Source of the DNA: Gp1-AA122 sp036378535
GTDB taxonomy: Bacteria; Acidobacteriota; Terriglobia; Terriglobales; Acidobacteriaceae
Direction of reading: 5' to 3'
Length of the DNA: 64,000 nt
Assembly (NCBI GenBank): GCA_036378535.1
Contig: DASUWH010000010.1
Coordinates: forward strand, 1 to 64,000
The stretch's first letter is position 1. The number at the start of each line of letters is the position of its first letter. This document shows positions 43,742 through 51,657 of the stretch, in pieces. The position numbers and the translations under genes are program-made. The notes beneath the pieces are model-generated. The model had not been told where the DNA came from, searched no databases, and saw nothing but the letters and a program-made list of their open reading frames with translations.

Positions 43742-45187
43742 ATGGCAAAGACACTGGTAATTCAACCTGTCACCCGCATCGAGGGCCACGCCAAGGTAAC
43801 GATCCAGCTCAACGATGCTGGCAATGTGGACACCGCTCGTGTGAACGTCATCGAATTGCGCGGTTTCGAGCGTTTTTGTATAGGCAAACCGGTCGAAGAC
43901 CTGCCGCGCATCACTCCGCGCATTTGCGGAGTGTGCCCGTGGTCTCATCACCTGGCCGCGGCCAAGGCGTGCGACGCGGTGTTCGGAGTCGAACCACCTC
44001 CAGCTGGGAAAAAGTTGCGAGAGCTTTGCAACAGCCTCGCGTATATGGAAGAGCACATCCTACACTTCTATTTCCTGGCGGGGGCCGACTTCCTGCTCGG
44101 TCCCGACGCTCCTTATTCCGTGCGCAATGTGATCGGTGTGCTGCAGGCAGCGCCTGATGTCGCAAAGCGTGTAGTGAAGGTAAGGCATATGTGCGCCAAG
44201 ATGCTGGAAGTCCTGGCGGGCAAGCCCATTCATCCTCAAGCAGCGGTTCCCGGCGGATTCAGCAAGCCCCTGGCTCCGGCCGAGCGCGATCAACTGCGCA
44301 AGCAGGCGGACGAAGCGCTGGAACTCGCCAAGTTCTCCATTGCTTTTGCTAAGGAGAACGTGTTCCCAAAGTACCTTGATGTCGTGAAATCCCTGGGAGT
44401 GATCACCACCGGTTTCCTGGGTACGGTAAAGGAAGACGGAGCCCTCAACCTTTATGACGGCAAGCTTCGTCTGATGGCGCCCAATGGCTCGTACCAGGAC
44501 TTTCCGTATGACCGCTACGCGGAGTTTATAGCCGAGCACATTGAACCCTGGAGCTACTTGAAGTTCCCCTACGCAAAACAGTGGGGCGATGGCTTCGCCC
44601 TCGATGTCGACCATCCTAAGGGCGTGTACCGCGCCAACACGCTAGCCCGGATCAACGTCTGCGATCACATCGACACGCCGCTCGCTCAGGCCGAACTGGA
44701 AGAGTTCCGCCAGAAATTTGGCCGGCCCGCCCAACTTACCTTGCTTTATCACTGGGCGCGCTTGATCGAGTTGCTCTACAGCGCAGAAAATGCCATTCGT
44801 CTGCTCGATGATCCCGAGATCACGAGCACGGAAACGCGGGTTAAAGTAACGCCGCGCGCAGCTCGAGGAGTCGGTTGCGTCGAAGCGCCTCGCGGCACCT
44901 TGATTCACGACTACGAGACCGATGCCGACGGAATGGTGACCAACGTCAATCTCATTGTGGGCACCACACACAATAACGCTCCCATCAATATGTCCGTTAC
45001 GCAGGCCGCCAGAAGCCTTATCCATGACGGCAAGTACGACCAGGGGGTTCTTAACAAGGTGGAAATGTCGATCCGCGCCTATGATCCATGCTTGTCCTGC
45101 GCAACTCATCGCCTGGATGGGAAGTTATCGGTCAAGCTGGACATTTTCGACGCCGATGGCAAATTGCTCGACTCGCTGGCGAATTAA
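43742..45187 (+). CDS. mvhA: [NiFe]-hydrogenase large subunit, MvhA type
   Basis: All four nickel-iron Cys ligands are visible: RICGVCPWSHH (L1, near residue 60) and DPCLSCATH (L2, near residue 453). About 24 residues follow the L2 His, a removable C-terminal peptide that fits the protease gene next door. Other features: VTRIEGHAKV at the start and NNAPINMSVTQAAR. It is a group 3 (Mvh-like) catalytic subunit for H2 oxidation or evolution. The ATG sits behind GGAGGTGATCC, a full complement to the 16S rRNA tail, overlapping the mvhG stop. Hyp maturation genes are not in the window. Confidence 0.93.
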   Translation: MAKTLVIQPVTRIEGHAKVTIQLNDAGNVDTARVNVIELRGFERFCIGKPVEDLPRITPRICGVCPWSHHLAAAKACDAVFGVEPPPAGKKLRELCNSLAYMEEHILHFYFLAGADFLLGPDAPYSVRNVIGVLQAAPDVAKRVVKVRHMCAKMLEVLAGKPIHPQAAVPGGFSKPLAPAERDQLRKQADEALELAKFSIAFAKENVFPKYLDVVKSLGVITTGFLGTVKEDGALNLYDGKLRLMAPNGSYQDFPYDRYAEFIAEHIEPWSYLKFPYAKQWGDGFALDVDHPKGVYRANTLARINVCDHIDTPLAQAELEEFRQKFGRPAQLTLLYHWARLIELLYSAENAIRLLDDPEITSTETRVKVTPRAARGVGCVEAPRGTLIHDYETDADGMVTNVNLIVGTTHNNAPINMSVTQAARSLIHDGKYDQGVLNKVEMSIRAYDPCLSCATHRLDGKLSVKLDIFDADGKLLDSLAN

Positions 45188-45209
45188 ACGGTAATCAGAA
45201 GGAGGCAAA

Positions 45210-45716
45210 GTGTGGGAGATCGAACAATCCGATCTCCCCGACTTCTGTTCGAAGCCGACGCTGGTACTCGGCTGCGGCAATACTTTGTTCGGGGATGATG
45301 GGTTCGGGTGCGCGGTGATTGATTACGTCGAAGCACATTACACGGTGCCCGAATCCATTTGCTTGCTCGATGTGGGCACGGGAGTCCGCAAACTTTTATT
45401 CACCTTGTGCCTGAGTCCAATTCGTCCGAAGTGTTTGCTCATTATTGATGCGATTGATGCCGGACGCAGGCCGGGGGAAGTTTTCGAGATTGATCCCGCC
45501 GACATCCCCCCAGTCAAGCTGGACGATTTCTCGCTCCACCAATTACCCACTTCCAATCTTCTCCGCGAACTGCAAGAAACGTGTGGTCTCGAACTTCGTG
45601 TGCTGGCCTGCCAAACTGGGCGCTTGCCCGAAGAGGTACAGGCTGGATTATCGGAAGAGGTAAGCAGAGCAGTGCCGGAAGCTGCTGAATGGCTGTTTAG
45701 ATTTATTGGTTTCTAA
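45210..45716 (+). CDS. Hydrogenase maturation endopeptidase (HycI/HyaD family)
   Basis: The 168-residue protein shows the protease start VLGCGNTLFGDDGFGCAVID, with the nickel-sensing Asp/Glu in this stretch, then LLDVGTGVRKLL and LLIIDAIDAG, a second acidic ligand. It cuts the C-terminal peptide from the large subunit once nickel is inserted. The GTG start follows AGAAGGAGG and lies 22 bp after mvhA, so it is probably the last gene of the operon. The following gap 45717-46148 shows no gene or terminator that I can support. Confidence 0.88.
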   Translation: MWEIEQSDLPDFCSKPTLVLGCGNTLFGDDGFGCAVIDYVEAHYTVPESICLLDVGTGVRKLLFTLCLSPIRPKCLLIIDAIDAGRRPGEVFEIDPADIPPVKLDDFSLHQLPTSNLLRELQETCGLELRVLACQTGRLPEEVQAGLSEEVSRAVPEAAEWLFRFIGF

Positions 45717-46148
45717 TCCCGGGTATTATCCGCACTACCCAACCCGTTACCAGATTACCCGTTAATCAACCCCAGAAGGAGCATTTCTCATCTCGAAGCT
45801 TTAGCCTAGACATTTAGCAAGACGGTGAGAAGCGCAACGTGATCCGGCCTGACGTAGCGATTCACAAGGTACCGTCTGCCATCTTGACAACGTCGCAGGT
45901 GAAAACGAGTTACAGCCTGCGTAAGAACCACTGAATTTTTCGGCAAGAATATCATTTAGATGCGAAAATGTTTGCTCTGCCCGATCCGGTTCTCCGCATT
46001 TCCTGATTAAAACGCATTACCGCTTACGTTCTTTATCGTGGGATCTGATATCACAGTGTGCTGGTGCGGTTGCGAGCATGGTTGAGCCAATGCGCTCACT
46101 GGGGCACTTATCCGGATGCCAAGAATTCACATTGGTTAAGCTAGGCTC

Positions 46149-46175
46149 TGTCGAAATGGCTGCTGTTCGCACGTC
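46149..46175 (+). promoter_or_regulatory. ECF-type promoter P0 of the DGPF/sigma operon
   Basis: TGTCGA (46149-46154), a 17-bp spacer and CGTC (46172-46175) lie about 45 bp before the DGPF gene. From memory, ECF42 sigma factors recognise TGTCGA with a CGTC-like -10 box. Two further sites with identical spacing and nearly the same boxes occur at 47837 and 48112. This one would make the sigma operon autoregulated. Confidence 0.65.
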
Positions 46176-46222
46176 ATATGCTTGGAACGATAGAACTGAA
46201 AACGTGGAAAAGGAGAATGGGG

Positions 46223-46591
46223 ATGCAATTCGCATTGTTAGTCTACGAGAGGCCCGAGGCTTTCGCGGCACGGAAAGGTGACGGAAGCGACCCTTACACG
46301 GGCGCCTGGCGAGCCTACTACAAGTCTGTCGTGGAGGCTGGTGTCTACATTGGCGGTGACCCGCTCGAAGCGCCCGAGACCGGGACTACGGTACGAATTA
46401 AGGAAGGAAAGCGGCAAGTGCAAGACGGCCCCAATCCTGATGCCAAGGAGCAGTTGGGCGGATTCATGATTCTGGAACTGCCGTCGCTCGACCATGCACT
46501 CGCTTGGGCAGCGCGCTGCCCGGCGGCTTCGAGCGGCGCGGTCGAGATTCGCCCGCTTTCGCCTGGATTCAAGGAGAAGGTCAAGGGATGA
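46223..46591 (+). CDS. DGPF/YCII-domain protein, partner of the ECF sigma factor
   Basis: The 122-residue protein has the YCII-related alpha-beta fold and the DGPF-family motif near RQVQDGPNPDAKEQLGGFMIL. These proteins are encoded next to ECF42 sigma factors in many phyla; their biochemical role is not settled. The ATG at 46223 is 7 bp after AAGGAG; ATG at 46217 is an alternative. Its stop overlaps the sigma gene start (ATGA). Confidence 0.85.
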   Translation: MQFALLVYERPEAFAARKGDGSDPYTGAWRAYYKSVVEAGVYIGGDPLEAPETGTTVRIKEGKRQVQDGPNPDAKEQLGGFMILELPSLDHALAWAARCPAASSGAVEIRPLSPGFKEKVKG

Positions 46592-47820
46592 GTGGAAGTG
46601 GTGAGGAGGATATCCATCGTGAGATCGAGCGCGTAGCGCGCGAGTCATACGGTCGTCTGGTCGCCTATCTCTCCGCGCATACTCGCGATGTTGTCGCGGC
46701 GGAAGACGCGTTGAGCGAGGCGTTGCTGACAGCGCTGACGGTCTGGTCGCGCGATGGCCTGCCCCAAAATCCCGAGGCCTGGCTGCTAACCGCGGCTCGC
46801 CACTCGATTATCGATCTTATTCGTCACCAGCGTGTAGTTTCGGAGAGCGAGCCAACTCTCCTGTTGCTGAAGGAAGGCTTTACTGAGATGAATGTTGCAA
46901 GTGGATTTCCGGATGAACGGCTCAAATTGCTTTTCGTGTGTGCTCATCCGGCGATCGATCCGGCGATGCACACGCCGCTGATGCTGCAAACCGTACTCGG
47001 CGTGGATGCAGTGCGCATTGCCGGGGCCTTCCTGGTCGCACCGAAAACCATGGGCCAGCGGCTAGTACGTTCCAAAACCAAGATTCGCGACGCCGGTATC
47101 CGGTTCGAGGTTCCCGAGAGACGGGAATTACCGGAGCGGCTCGAGGCGGTGCTGGAAGCTATTTACGCGGCCTTCGGCATTGGCTGGGATGACTTGGCGG
47201 GTGTTGACCAGCGTGGCCAGAACCTGGCCGAAGAAGCGATCTGGCTCGCGCGCGTGCTTCTGGAACTCATGCCGGGCGAGCCCGAGGTTCGGGGTTTGCT
47301 AGCCCTCATGCTGTACTGCGAATCCCGACGCGCAGCGCGACGCGGACCTGATCACGAGTACATCCCGCTTTCCGAGCAGGATCACAAGCAATGGTCGTCT
47401 CGTTTAATAGAGGAGGCGGAACAAACTCTCTCTGAAGCTTTCAAATGTGGACGACCCGGACGTTTTCAATTGGAAGCTGCTATTCAGTCGGTGCACGTCG
47501 AGCGGGCGCGAAGCGGAAGTACCGACTGGGCAGCCATTTCCGCGTTCTATCGACAGCTAATTCGCATATCGCAGACACTCGGCACTCGAATTGGTTACGC
47601 AGCAGCCCTGGCTGAAGCGAATGGACCCGGAGCCGGGCTTGCCGTTCTGAACGCGATCGAGTCAGAGGCTGTTGCATCCTATCAGCCATATTGGGCGGTT
47701 CGCGCTCACCTCTTGCAACAGCTTGGGAAGACGGCAGAGGCGCTGGACGCTTATGACCGGGCGATTGGCCTGGCTGAAGATCCTGCGGTAAGAGAGTTCC
47801 TGCGCAAAAGACGGAGTTAA
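46588..47820 (+). CDS. ECF sigma factor, ECF42-like with C-terminal extension
   Basis: Residues about 10-85 contain sigma region 2 (AAEDALSEALLTALTVWSRDGLPQNPEAWLLTAARHSIIDLIRHQR) and about 105-165 region 4 (LMLQTVLGVDAVRIAGAFLVAPKTMGQRLVRSKTKIR). About 240 more residues form a helical C-terminal domain (for example LIEEAEQTLSEAF and QLGKTAEALDAYDRAIGLA, TPR-like). This extension, the length of 410 and the DGPF neighbour define the ECF42-type group. No anti-sigma factor gene is adjacent, as is usual for this group, so the C-terminal domain probably controls activity. Confidence 0.9.
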   Translation: MSGSGEEDIHREIERVARESYGRLVAYLSAHTRDVVAAEDALSEALLTALTVWSRDGLPQNPEAWLLTAARHSIIDLIRHQRVVSESEPTLLLLKEGFTEMNVASGFPDERLKLLFVCAHPAIDPAMHTPLMLQTVLGVDAVRIAGAFLVAPKTMGQRLVRSKTKIRDAGIRFEVPERRELPERLEAVLEAIYAAFGIGWDDLAGVDQRGQNLAEEAIWLARVLLELMPGEPEVRGLLALMLYCESRRAARRGPDHEYIPLSEQDHKQWSSRLIEEAEQTLSEAFKCGRPGRFQLEAAIQSVHVERARSGSTDWAAISAFYRQLIRISQTLGTRIGYAAALAEANGPGAGLAVLNAIESEAVASYQPYWAVRAHLLQQLGKTAEALDAYDRAIGLAEDPAVREFLRKRRS

Positions 47821-47836
47821 TTTTTTCCTGCCCGCC

Positions 47837-47863
47837 TGTAGAAATCGCCCCACCTGCCCCGTC
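47837..47863 (+). promoter_or_regulatory. ECF-type promoter P1 before the MCPFC small gene
   Basis: TGTAGA (47837-47842), a 17-bp spacer and CGTC (47860-47863) lie 52 bp before the small gene. The surrounding 47 bp (from CGCC before the -35 box to AGAGGTGG) is an imperfect direct repeat of the P2 region at 48108-48154, with both boxes conserved and the spacer diverged. That pattern is expected for duplicated promoters under selection. Confidence 0.65.
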
Positions 47864-47915
47864 ACCAATATAGAGGTGGCCGAGCCATGAAGCTTCGCCA
47901 CTCAAGAGGTGAACG

Positions 47916-48077
47916 ATGTGCCCATTTTGCTTGTCTACCGTAGGTCTAATTGTTGCCGGCTCTATGTCCACAGGCGGGCTGGCAGCGCTGGCCGTAAAGA
48001 TCTCCCGTAAAAAGAACAGTACAACCGAAGTCATTGCAAATGAAAGAAGCATTCCAGGTGTCAACCAGCACGATTGA
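47916..48077 (+). CDS. 53-residue MCPFC membrane microprotein
   Basis: The short gene begins ATG TGC CCA TTT TGC behind GAGGTG at good spacing and encodes a CxxC start (MCPFCLSTVGL), one hydrophobic helix (about residues 9-27, GLIVAGSMSTGGLAALAV), a basic patch (KISRKKN) and a polar tail. I recall short proteins with this kind of start near ECF-controlled genes, but no function. It lies between two copies of the ECF promoter. Its CxxC could bind a metal or be redox active. Confidence 0.65.
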   Translation: MCPFCLSTVGLIVAGSMSTGGLAALAVKISRKKNSTTEVIANERSIPGVNQHD

Positions 48078-48111
48078 GAACCGAAAATAGCCCGCGAGTT
48101 TCTTGGTCGCC

Positions 48112-48138
48112 TGTAGAAATCAACCCGCGTCGCCCGTC
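48112..48138 (+). promoter_or_regulatory. ECF-type promoter P2 before the SDR gene
   Basis: TGTAGA (48112-48117), a 17-bp spacer and CGTC (48135-48138) lie 39 bp before the SDR ATG. It repeats the P1 promoter. It probably drives the SDR, the second MCPxC remnant and the DUF899 gene. Confidence 0.65.
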
Positions 48139-48176
48139 ATCACCATAGAGGCGGTTTAGAAGCGAAAGGAGAACAT

Positions 48177-48896
48177 ATGAACACGAATGACAGGGTGGTT
48201 CTGGTGACCGGGGCCAATCGCGGCATCGGTCGGGCATTGATCGAGGAGGCTTTAACGAGAGGCGCGCGACGGGTCTATGCCGCAACGCGCCGGCCCTTTG
48301 TCCATTCGGATGAGCGCGTCACGCCCGTGATCCTGGATGTGACCAACGCGGAGCAGATTCACAGAGCGGTCGAGAAGGTCGAATCTCTCGATATCCTCAT
48401 CAACAATGCCGGCGTAACTTTATTTGATGACCTGAGCGATCGTGCCGCGATCGAAAGGCTGCTCGCGGTCAACCTGTTCGGCACCTATGGCGTGACCCAG
48501 GCCTTCTTGCCGTTGTTAACCGGTTCTCGCGGAGCCATTGTCAATGTTTTGTCGATGGCGGGTTTGGCCGCAGTTCCGTTCAGTCCCGCGTATTCGATCT
48601 CGAAGGCGGCGGCGTTCTCGCTGACGCAATCCCTGCGCGCGCTTTGGGCCGAGCGCGGCGTGAAAGTTCATGCCGTCCTCGCCGGGCCTGTGGACACCGA
48701 TATGTCCCGAAGCCTCGAAATACCAAAGGCGTCTCCGGAATCCGTCGCGCAAGCCATCTTCAATGGACTGGAGAATGGCGACGAGGACATTTTCCCGGAC
48801 CCAATGTCGCAGTCTGTCGCGGAGGGATGGCGCAACGGTGCGCCTAAGGCGCTAGAGCGCCAGTTCGCAGCTTTCGCGCCGGGCGCGGAGGAATAA
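48177..48896 (+). CDS. Short-chain dehydrogenase of the ECF neighbourhood
   Basis: A 239-residue classical SDR: TGANRGIG cofactor loop, NNAG, and a Ser-Tyr-Lys triad in SMAGLAAVPFSPAYSISKAA. The ATG follows AAAGGAG. Substrate unknown. It is downstream of ECF promoter P2 and 13 bp before the MCPAC frame, so it is likely part of the sigma-factor regulon. SDRs of this short type often reduce carbonyls under stress, but nothing here fixes the substrate. Confidence 0.88.
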   Translation: MNTNDRVVLVTGANRGIGRALIEEALTRGARRVYAATRRPFVHSDERVTPVILDVTNAEQIHRAVEKVESLDILINNAGVTLFDDLSDRAAIERLLAVNLFGTYGVTQAFLPLLTGSRGAIVNVLSMAGLAAVPFSPAYSISKAAAFSLTQSLRALWAERGVKVHAVLAGPVDTDMSRSLEIPKASPESVAQAIFNGLENGDEDIFPDPMSQSVAEGWRNGAPKALERQFAAFAPGAEE

Positions 48897-48909
48897 GAAG
48901 GAGGGACAT

Positions 48910-49050
48910 ATGTGTCCGGCATGCATCCAAGCACGGCAGAGACGATCGCTGGAGCCGGACTCCACGCTAAGGGCGGCGTGCATGGGCAGGTTCACAAAGG
49001 TTCTCAGAGCGAGTGGTCTCGCTCTTTTTCGCAAAACAAAGGAGAAATGA
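48910..49050 (+). pseudogene. Possible decayed MCPxC microprotein
   Basis: A 46-codon frame starts MCPAC behind AAGGAGGG, exactly the start of the MCPFC gene at 47916, but then runs into Arg-rich sequence without a hydrophobic helix. In the frame one base earlier or later, after the first 7 codons, TAETIAGAGLHAKGGVHGQV appears, which resembles the helix/Gly-Gly part of MCPFC. A frameshift after the CxxC start would explain both. It ends 1 bp before the DUF899 start, so it may now serve only for coupling. Confidence 0.4.
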
Positions 49051-49051
49051 T

Positions 49052-49855
49052 ATGGCTACAGGTGAAGAGAGAGACAAAGAGCACCCTAAAGTGCACACCC
49101 CGATGAAGACTCCCCCGATCGTATCGAAGCAGGAGTGGGAGGCTGCGCGGCAGCAGCTCCTGGTGAAGGAGAAGGCCTTTACCCGGTCGCGCGATGCGCT
49201 GGCCGCCGAGCGTCGACGGATGCCGTGGACGGCGGTGGAGAAGAAATACGAGTTCGACGGGCCCAAAGGTAAGGTTAGCCTGCTCGATTTGTTCGAGGGC
49301 CGCCGGCAGTTGATCGTCTATCGCGCCTTCTTCGAGCCGGGGGTGTTCGGCTGGCCCGAGCACGCCTGCCGCGGCTGTTCCCTGGGCGCCGATCAAGTCT
49401 CCAACCTCGTCCATCTGAACGTTCGCGACACGACGCTGGTCTACGTTTCACCGGCGCCGCAAGCCGACATCGCGCGCCTGAAGGCGCGAATGGGTTGGAA
49501 GATGCCCTGGTACACGATAACCGACAGCTTCGACAAGGACTTCGGCGTCGATGAATGGCACGGCCACAACGTGTTCTTCCGCGATGGCGACAAAGTTTTC
49601 CGCACATACTTCATCAACAACCGCGGCGACGAGGCGATGGGAACCATCTGGAGCTATCTCGACATCACGCCGCTCGGTCGTCAGGAGACTTGGGAGAACT
49701 CCCCAGAGGGTTACCCCCAAACGCCGCCGTATAAGTGGTGGAACTGGCACGACAACTACGACGCCGAGGCCTCGCCTGACAAGAAGTGGGTTGAGGTGTC
49801 CGACGCTGGAGAAGCCGCCTTCCGCAAGCGCGACGCAAAGGAAAAAGCGAGCTAA
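49052..49855 (+). CDS. DUF899 thioredoxin-like protein
   Basis: The 267-residue protein belongs to DUF899, a thioredoxin-fold family. Visible marks are RMPWTAVEKKYEFDGPKGKVSLLDLFEGRRQLIVYRAFF, the Cys pair in EHACRGCSLGADQV (CxxC at the redox site position), and the family end GTIWSYLDITPLGRQETWENSPEGYPQTPPYKWW in part. Function is not established. The ATG at 49052 follows AAAGGAG. It is probably co-transcribed with the SDR from ECF promoter P2. Confidence 0.88.
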   Translation: MATGEERDKEHPKVHTPMKTPPIVSKQEWEAARQQLLVKEKAFTRSRDALAAERRRMPWTAVEKKYEFDGPKGKVSLLDLFEGRRQLIVYRAFFEPGVFGWPEHACRGCSLGADQVSNLVHLNVRDTTLVYVSPAPQADIARLKARMGWKMPWYTITDSFDKDFGVDEWHGHNVFFRDGDKVFRTYFINNRGDEAMGTIWSYLDITPLGRQETWENSPEGYPQTPPYKWWNWHDNYDAEASPDKKWVEVSDAGEAAFRKRDAKEKAS

Positions 49856-50119
49856 AGAGGGCACCTCTTGCCCGCCTTCGAGCAGCGGCTCTTGTCACAC
49901 AGGAACTGCGCCAGTGTTCCTCATGTGGGCGGAGCGTATAGCCGTTTTGCAGGCCGGGGTTCTCATGGAAACGGTCCACCTGGACGAATAGGATAATTTT
50001 TCGTGATTTTCCCGAATCTCTCGCGGGTGCGCGTCATCCATCTCGATATCGACAATAGACAAATGACTTATCACTCTATCCATAACCGAATGCTTTTGCG
50101 TTCAGAAGGAGAAAACACT

Positions 50120-50599
50120 ATGCATCCACGTTTAGAATTGGATAAAGTTGCCCCCGACGCTCTCAAAGCGCTCCTGCAGGTTTCTGCGTACATCAATAAT
50201 CATTCCGGCCTGGAACCGACTCTGCTGAACCTGGTCTATCTCCGGGCTTCCCAAATCAACGGCTGCGCCTGGTGTATCGATATGCACACCAAAGATGCGC
50301 GTGCTTTGGGAGAAACCGAGCAGCGGTTGTACGAAGTCAGCGCGTGGTGGGATGCCCCGTTCTATAGCGATCGTGAACGAGCCGCACTGGCATGGACCGA
50401 GGCAGTGACACGAATCGAAGGCCGAGTGAGTGAAGAAGTGTACGAAGAGACGAAGAAACATTTCGACGACAAGGAACTTGTGAACCTGACCCTGGCCATT
50501 ACTCAGATCAATGTCTGGAACCGGTTCAACGTCGCTTTTCGGAACGTTGCGGGATCCTACCAACCTAATGTTCGCGAATTGAAGAAGAAGAGCGCCTAG
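50120..50599 (+). CDS. AhpD/carboxymuconolactone decarboxylase-family protein
   Basis: The 159-residue all-helical protein carries the AhpD-type redox motif GCAWCIDMHTKDA (CxxC with following His) near residue 50. Such proteins act as alkylhydroperoxidases. The ATG follows AGAAGGAG. Together with the DUF899 and SDR genes upstream it gives the ECF neighbourhood an oxidative-stress flavour, though no ECF-type promoter was found in front of it. The 264-bp gap before it shows no further gene. Confidence 0.88.
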   Translation: MHPRLELDKVAPDALKALLQVSAYINNHSGLEPTLLNLVYLRASQINGCAWCIDMHTKDARALGETEQRLYEVSAWWDAPFYSDRERAALAWTEAVTRIEGRVSEEVYEETKKHFDDKELVNLTLAITQINVWNRFNVAFRNVAGSYQPNVRELKKKSA

Positions 50600-50689
50600 T
50601 CAGCTTAGATCGCCGGTCCGGAGTTGCGGGTATTAACTCGCAACGATTTTCGCGAGCATTTCAAAGGCCCTATTTTTGGGGCTGAACTA

Positions 50690-50720
50690 TGAGATAAATC
50701 CCTTACTTTCATTTATCTCA
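50690..50720. promoter_or_regulatory. AT-rich perfect inverted repeat before the ligase cluster
   Basis: TGAGATAAAT (50690-50699) and ATTTATCTCA (50711-50720) are exact complements with an 11-base gap. There is no U run and the arms are AT-rich, so an operator is more likely than a terminator. It lies 168 bp upstream of the first gene of the ligase cluster. The rest of 50600-50887 has nothing I can support. Confidence 0.5.
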
Positions 50721-50887
50721 CAACCTGCTCAACGCTACTCAGCGGCGCATTTTAGTTGGTCAGAACAAGAACGGAGCTTGCTTCCAGTAAACCGCGCAGG
50801 CAGACCGCCAGCCGGGAATGCTACAGTACGGGTTCCGAACTCATTCGTGAATGGGGAAAGTCGGGAGTACCTTCAGTCGCCAACACT

Positions 50888-51601
50888 ATGAATCGTGAGT
50901 ACTACAGCAATTACAGTCGAGAGCTGCAGCGGGATATGGAAGTGCTGGTATTCGGGACCGGCGGTCTACCCGCTGTCATTTTTCCTACTTCGATGGGACG
51001 GTTTTTCGACTATGAAAATCGCGGAATGGTGGCGGTACTTGCGCCGAAGATCGAAAAGGGCGAGTTGCAGCTGTTCTGCGCCGACAGTGTAGACAGCGAG
51101 AGTTGGTACAACAAAGCTGTGCATCCGCGCGAGCGAGTGCGGCGGCACATGCAATATGAGCGCTATCTGTTGCAGGAATTAGCGCCCTGGCTGCGTTCGC
51201 GCAACCAGGTACCGCAGCTCGCCGTGGCGGGGTGCAGCTTCGGCGGGTATCATGCGGTGAATTTCGCGCTGCGGCATCCTGACCTGGTCTCCCACTGCGT
51301 GAGCATGGGCGGCGCCTTCGATATCCACCAGTTTCTGGATGGGTACTACGACGAGAATTGCTATTTTCATTGTCCTCCCGACTACATTGGCAACATGAAT
51401 GATGACTGGTATTTGAGCCGCTATCGGGGGATGAGGATCGTGCTCGCCACGGGCGAAGATGACATCTGCCGGGGAGAGAACGAGCGCATGTCGCGGATTA
51501 TGGGGGCTAAACAAATCCCGCATTGGTTAGATGTTTGGGGCGACCATACTGGGCATGACTGGCCGTGGTGGCAAAAGATGGAAGCGAAGTTTTTTCTCTA
51601 G
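50888..51601 (+). CDS. Alpha/beta-hydrolase, esterase-like, of the ligase cluster
   Basis: The 237-residue protein has the nucleophile elbow GCSFGG (Ser near residue 117) and a late GDHTGHDWPWW that can supply the catalytic His; Asp could come from GEDDICRGEN. It lacks a signal peptide. Similar to putative esterase (EstD-like) proteins. The Met at 50888 (MNREYYSNYSREL) was chosen because the fold begins there. It precedes the ATP-grasp gene by 56 bp. It may release or trim a peptide-like product; that is inferred. Confidence 0.8.
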   Translation: MNREYYSNYSRELQRDMEVLVFGTGGLPAVIFPTSMGRFFDYENRGMVAVLAPKIEKGELQLFCADSVDSESWYNKAVHPRERVRRHMQYERYLLQELAPWLRSRNQVPQLAVAGCSFGGYHAVNFALRHPDLVSHCVSMGGAFDIHQFLDGYYDENCYFHCPPDYIGNMNDDWYLSRYRGMRIVLATGEDDICRGENERMSRIMGAKQIPHWLDVWGDHTGHDWPWWQKMEAKFFL

Positions 51602-51657
51602 CCAAAGTCGGCCACAAGCGCGAAGATAGCGCTCTGCCTGAGAAGCCGGGGAGCATT

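Noticed and set aside
34986..45716. Class II (Bam) benzoyl-CoA reductase
   Set aside because: No BamB-type tungsten aldehyde-oxidoreductase subunit is present, while a complete NiFe hydrogenase is. The Hdr/Nuo likeness alone is not enough.
45717..46148. A gene in the gap after the hydrogenase protease
   Set aside because: Only short frames without motif or ribosome site occur.
47480..48064. 194-codon minus-strand frame over the sigma factor end
   Set aside because: It overlaps the sigma gene and the MCPFC microprotein, whose starts and promoter are better supported.
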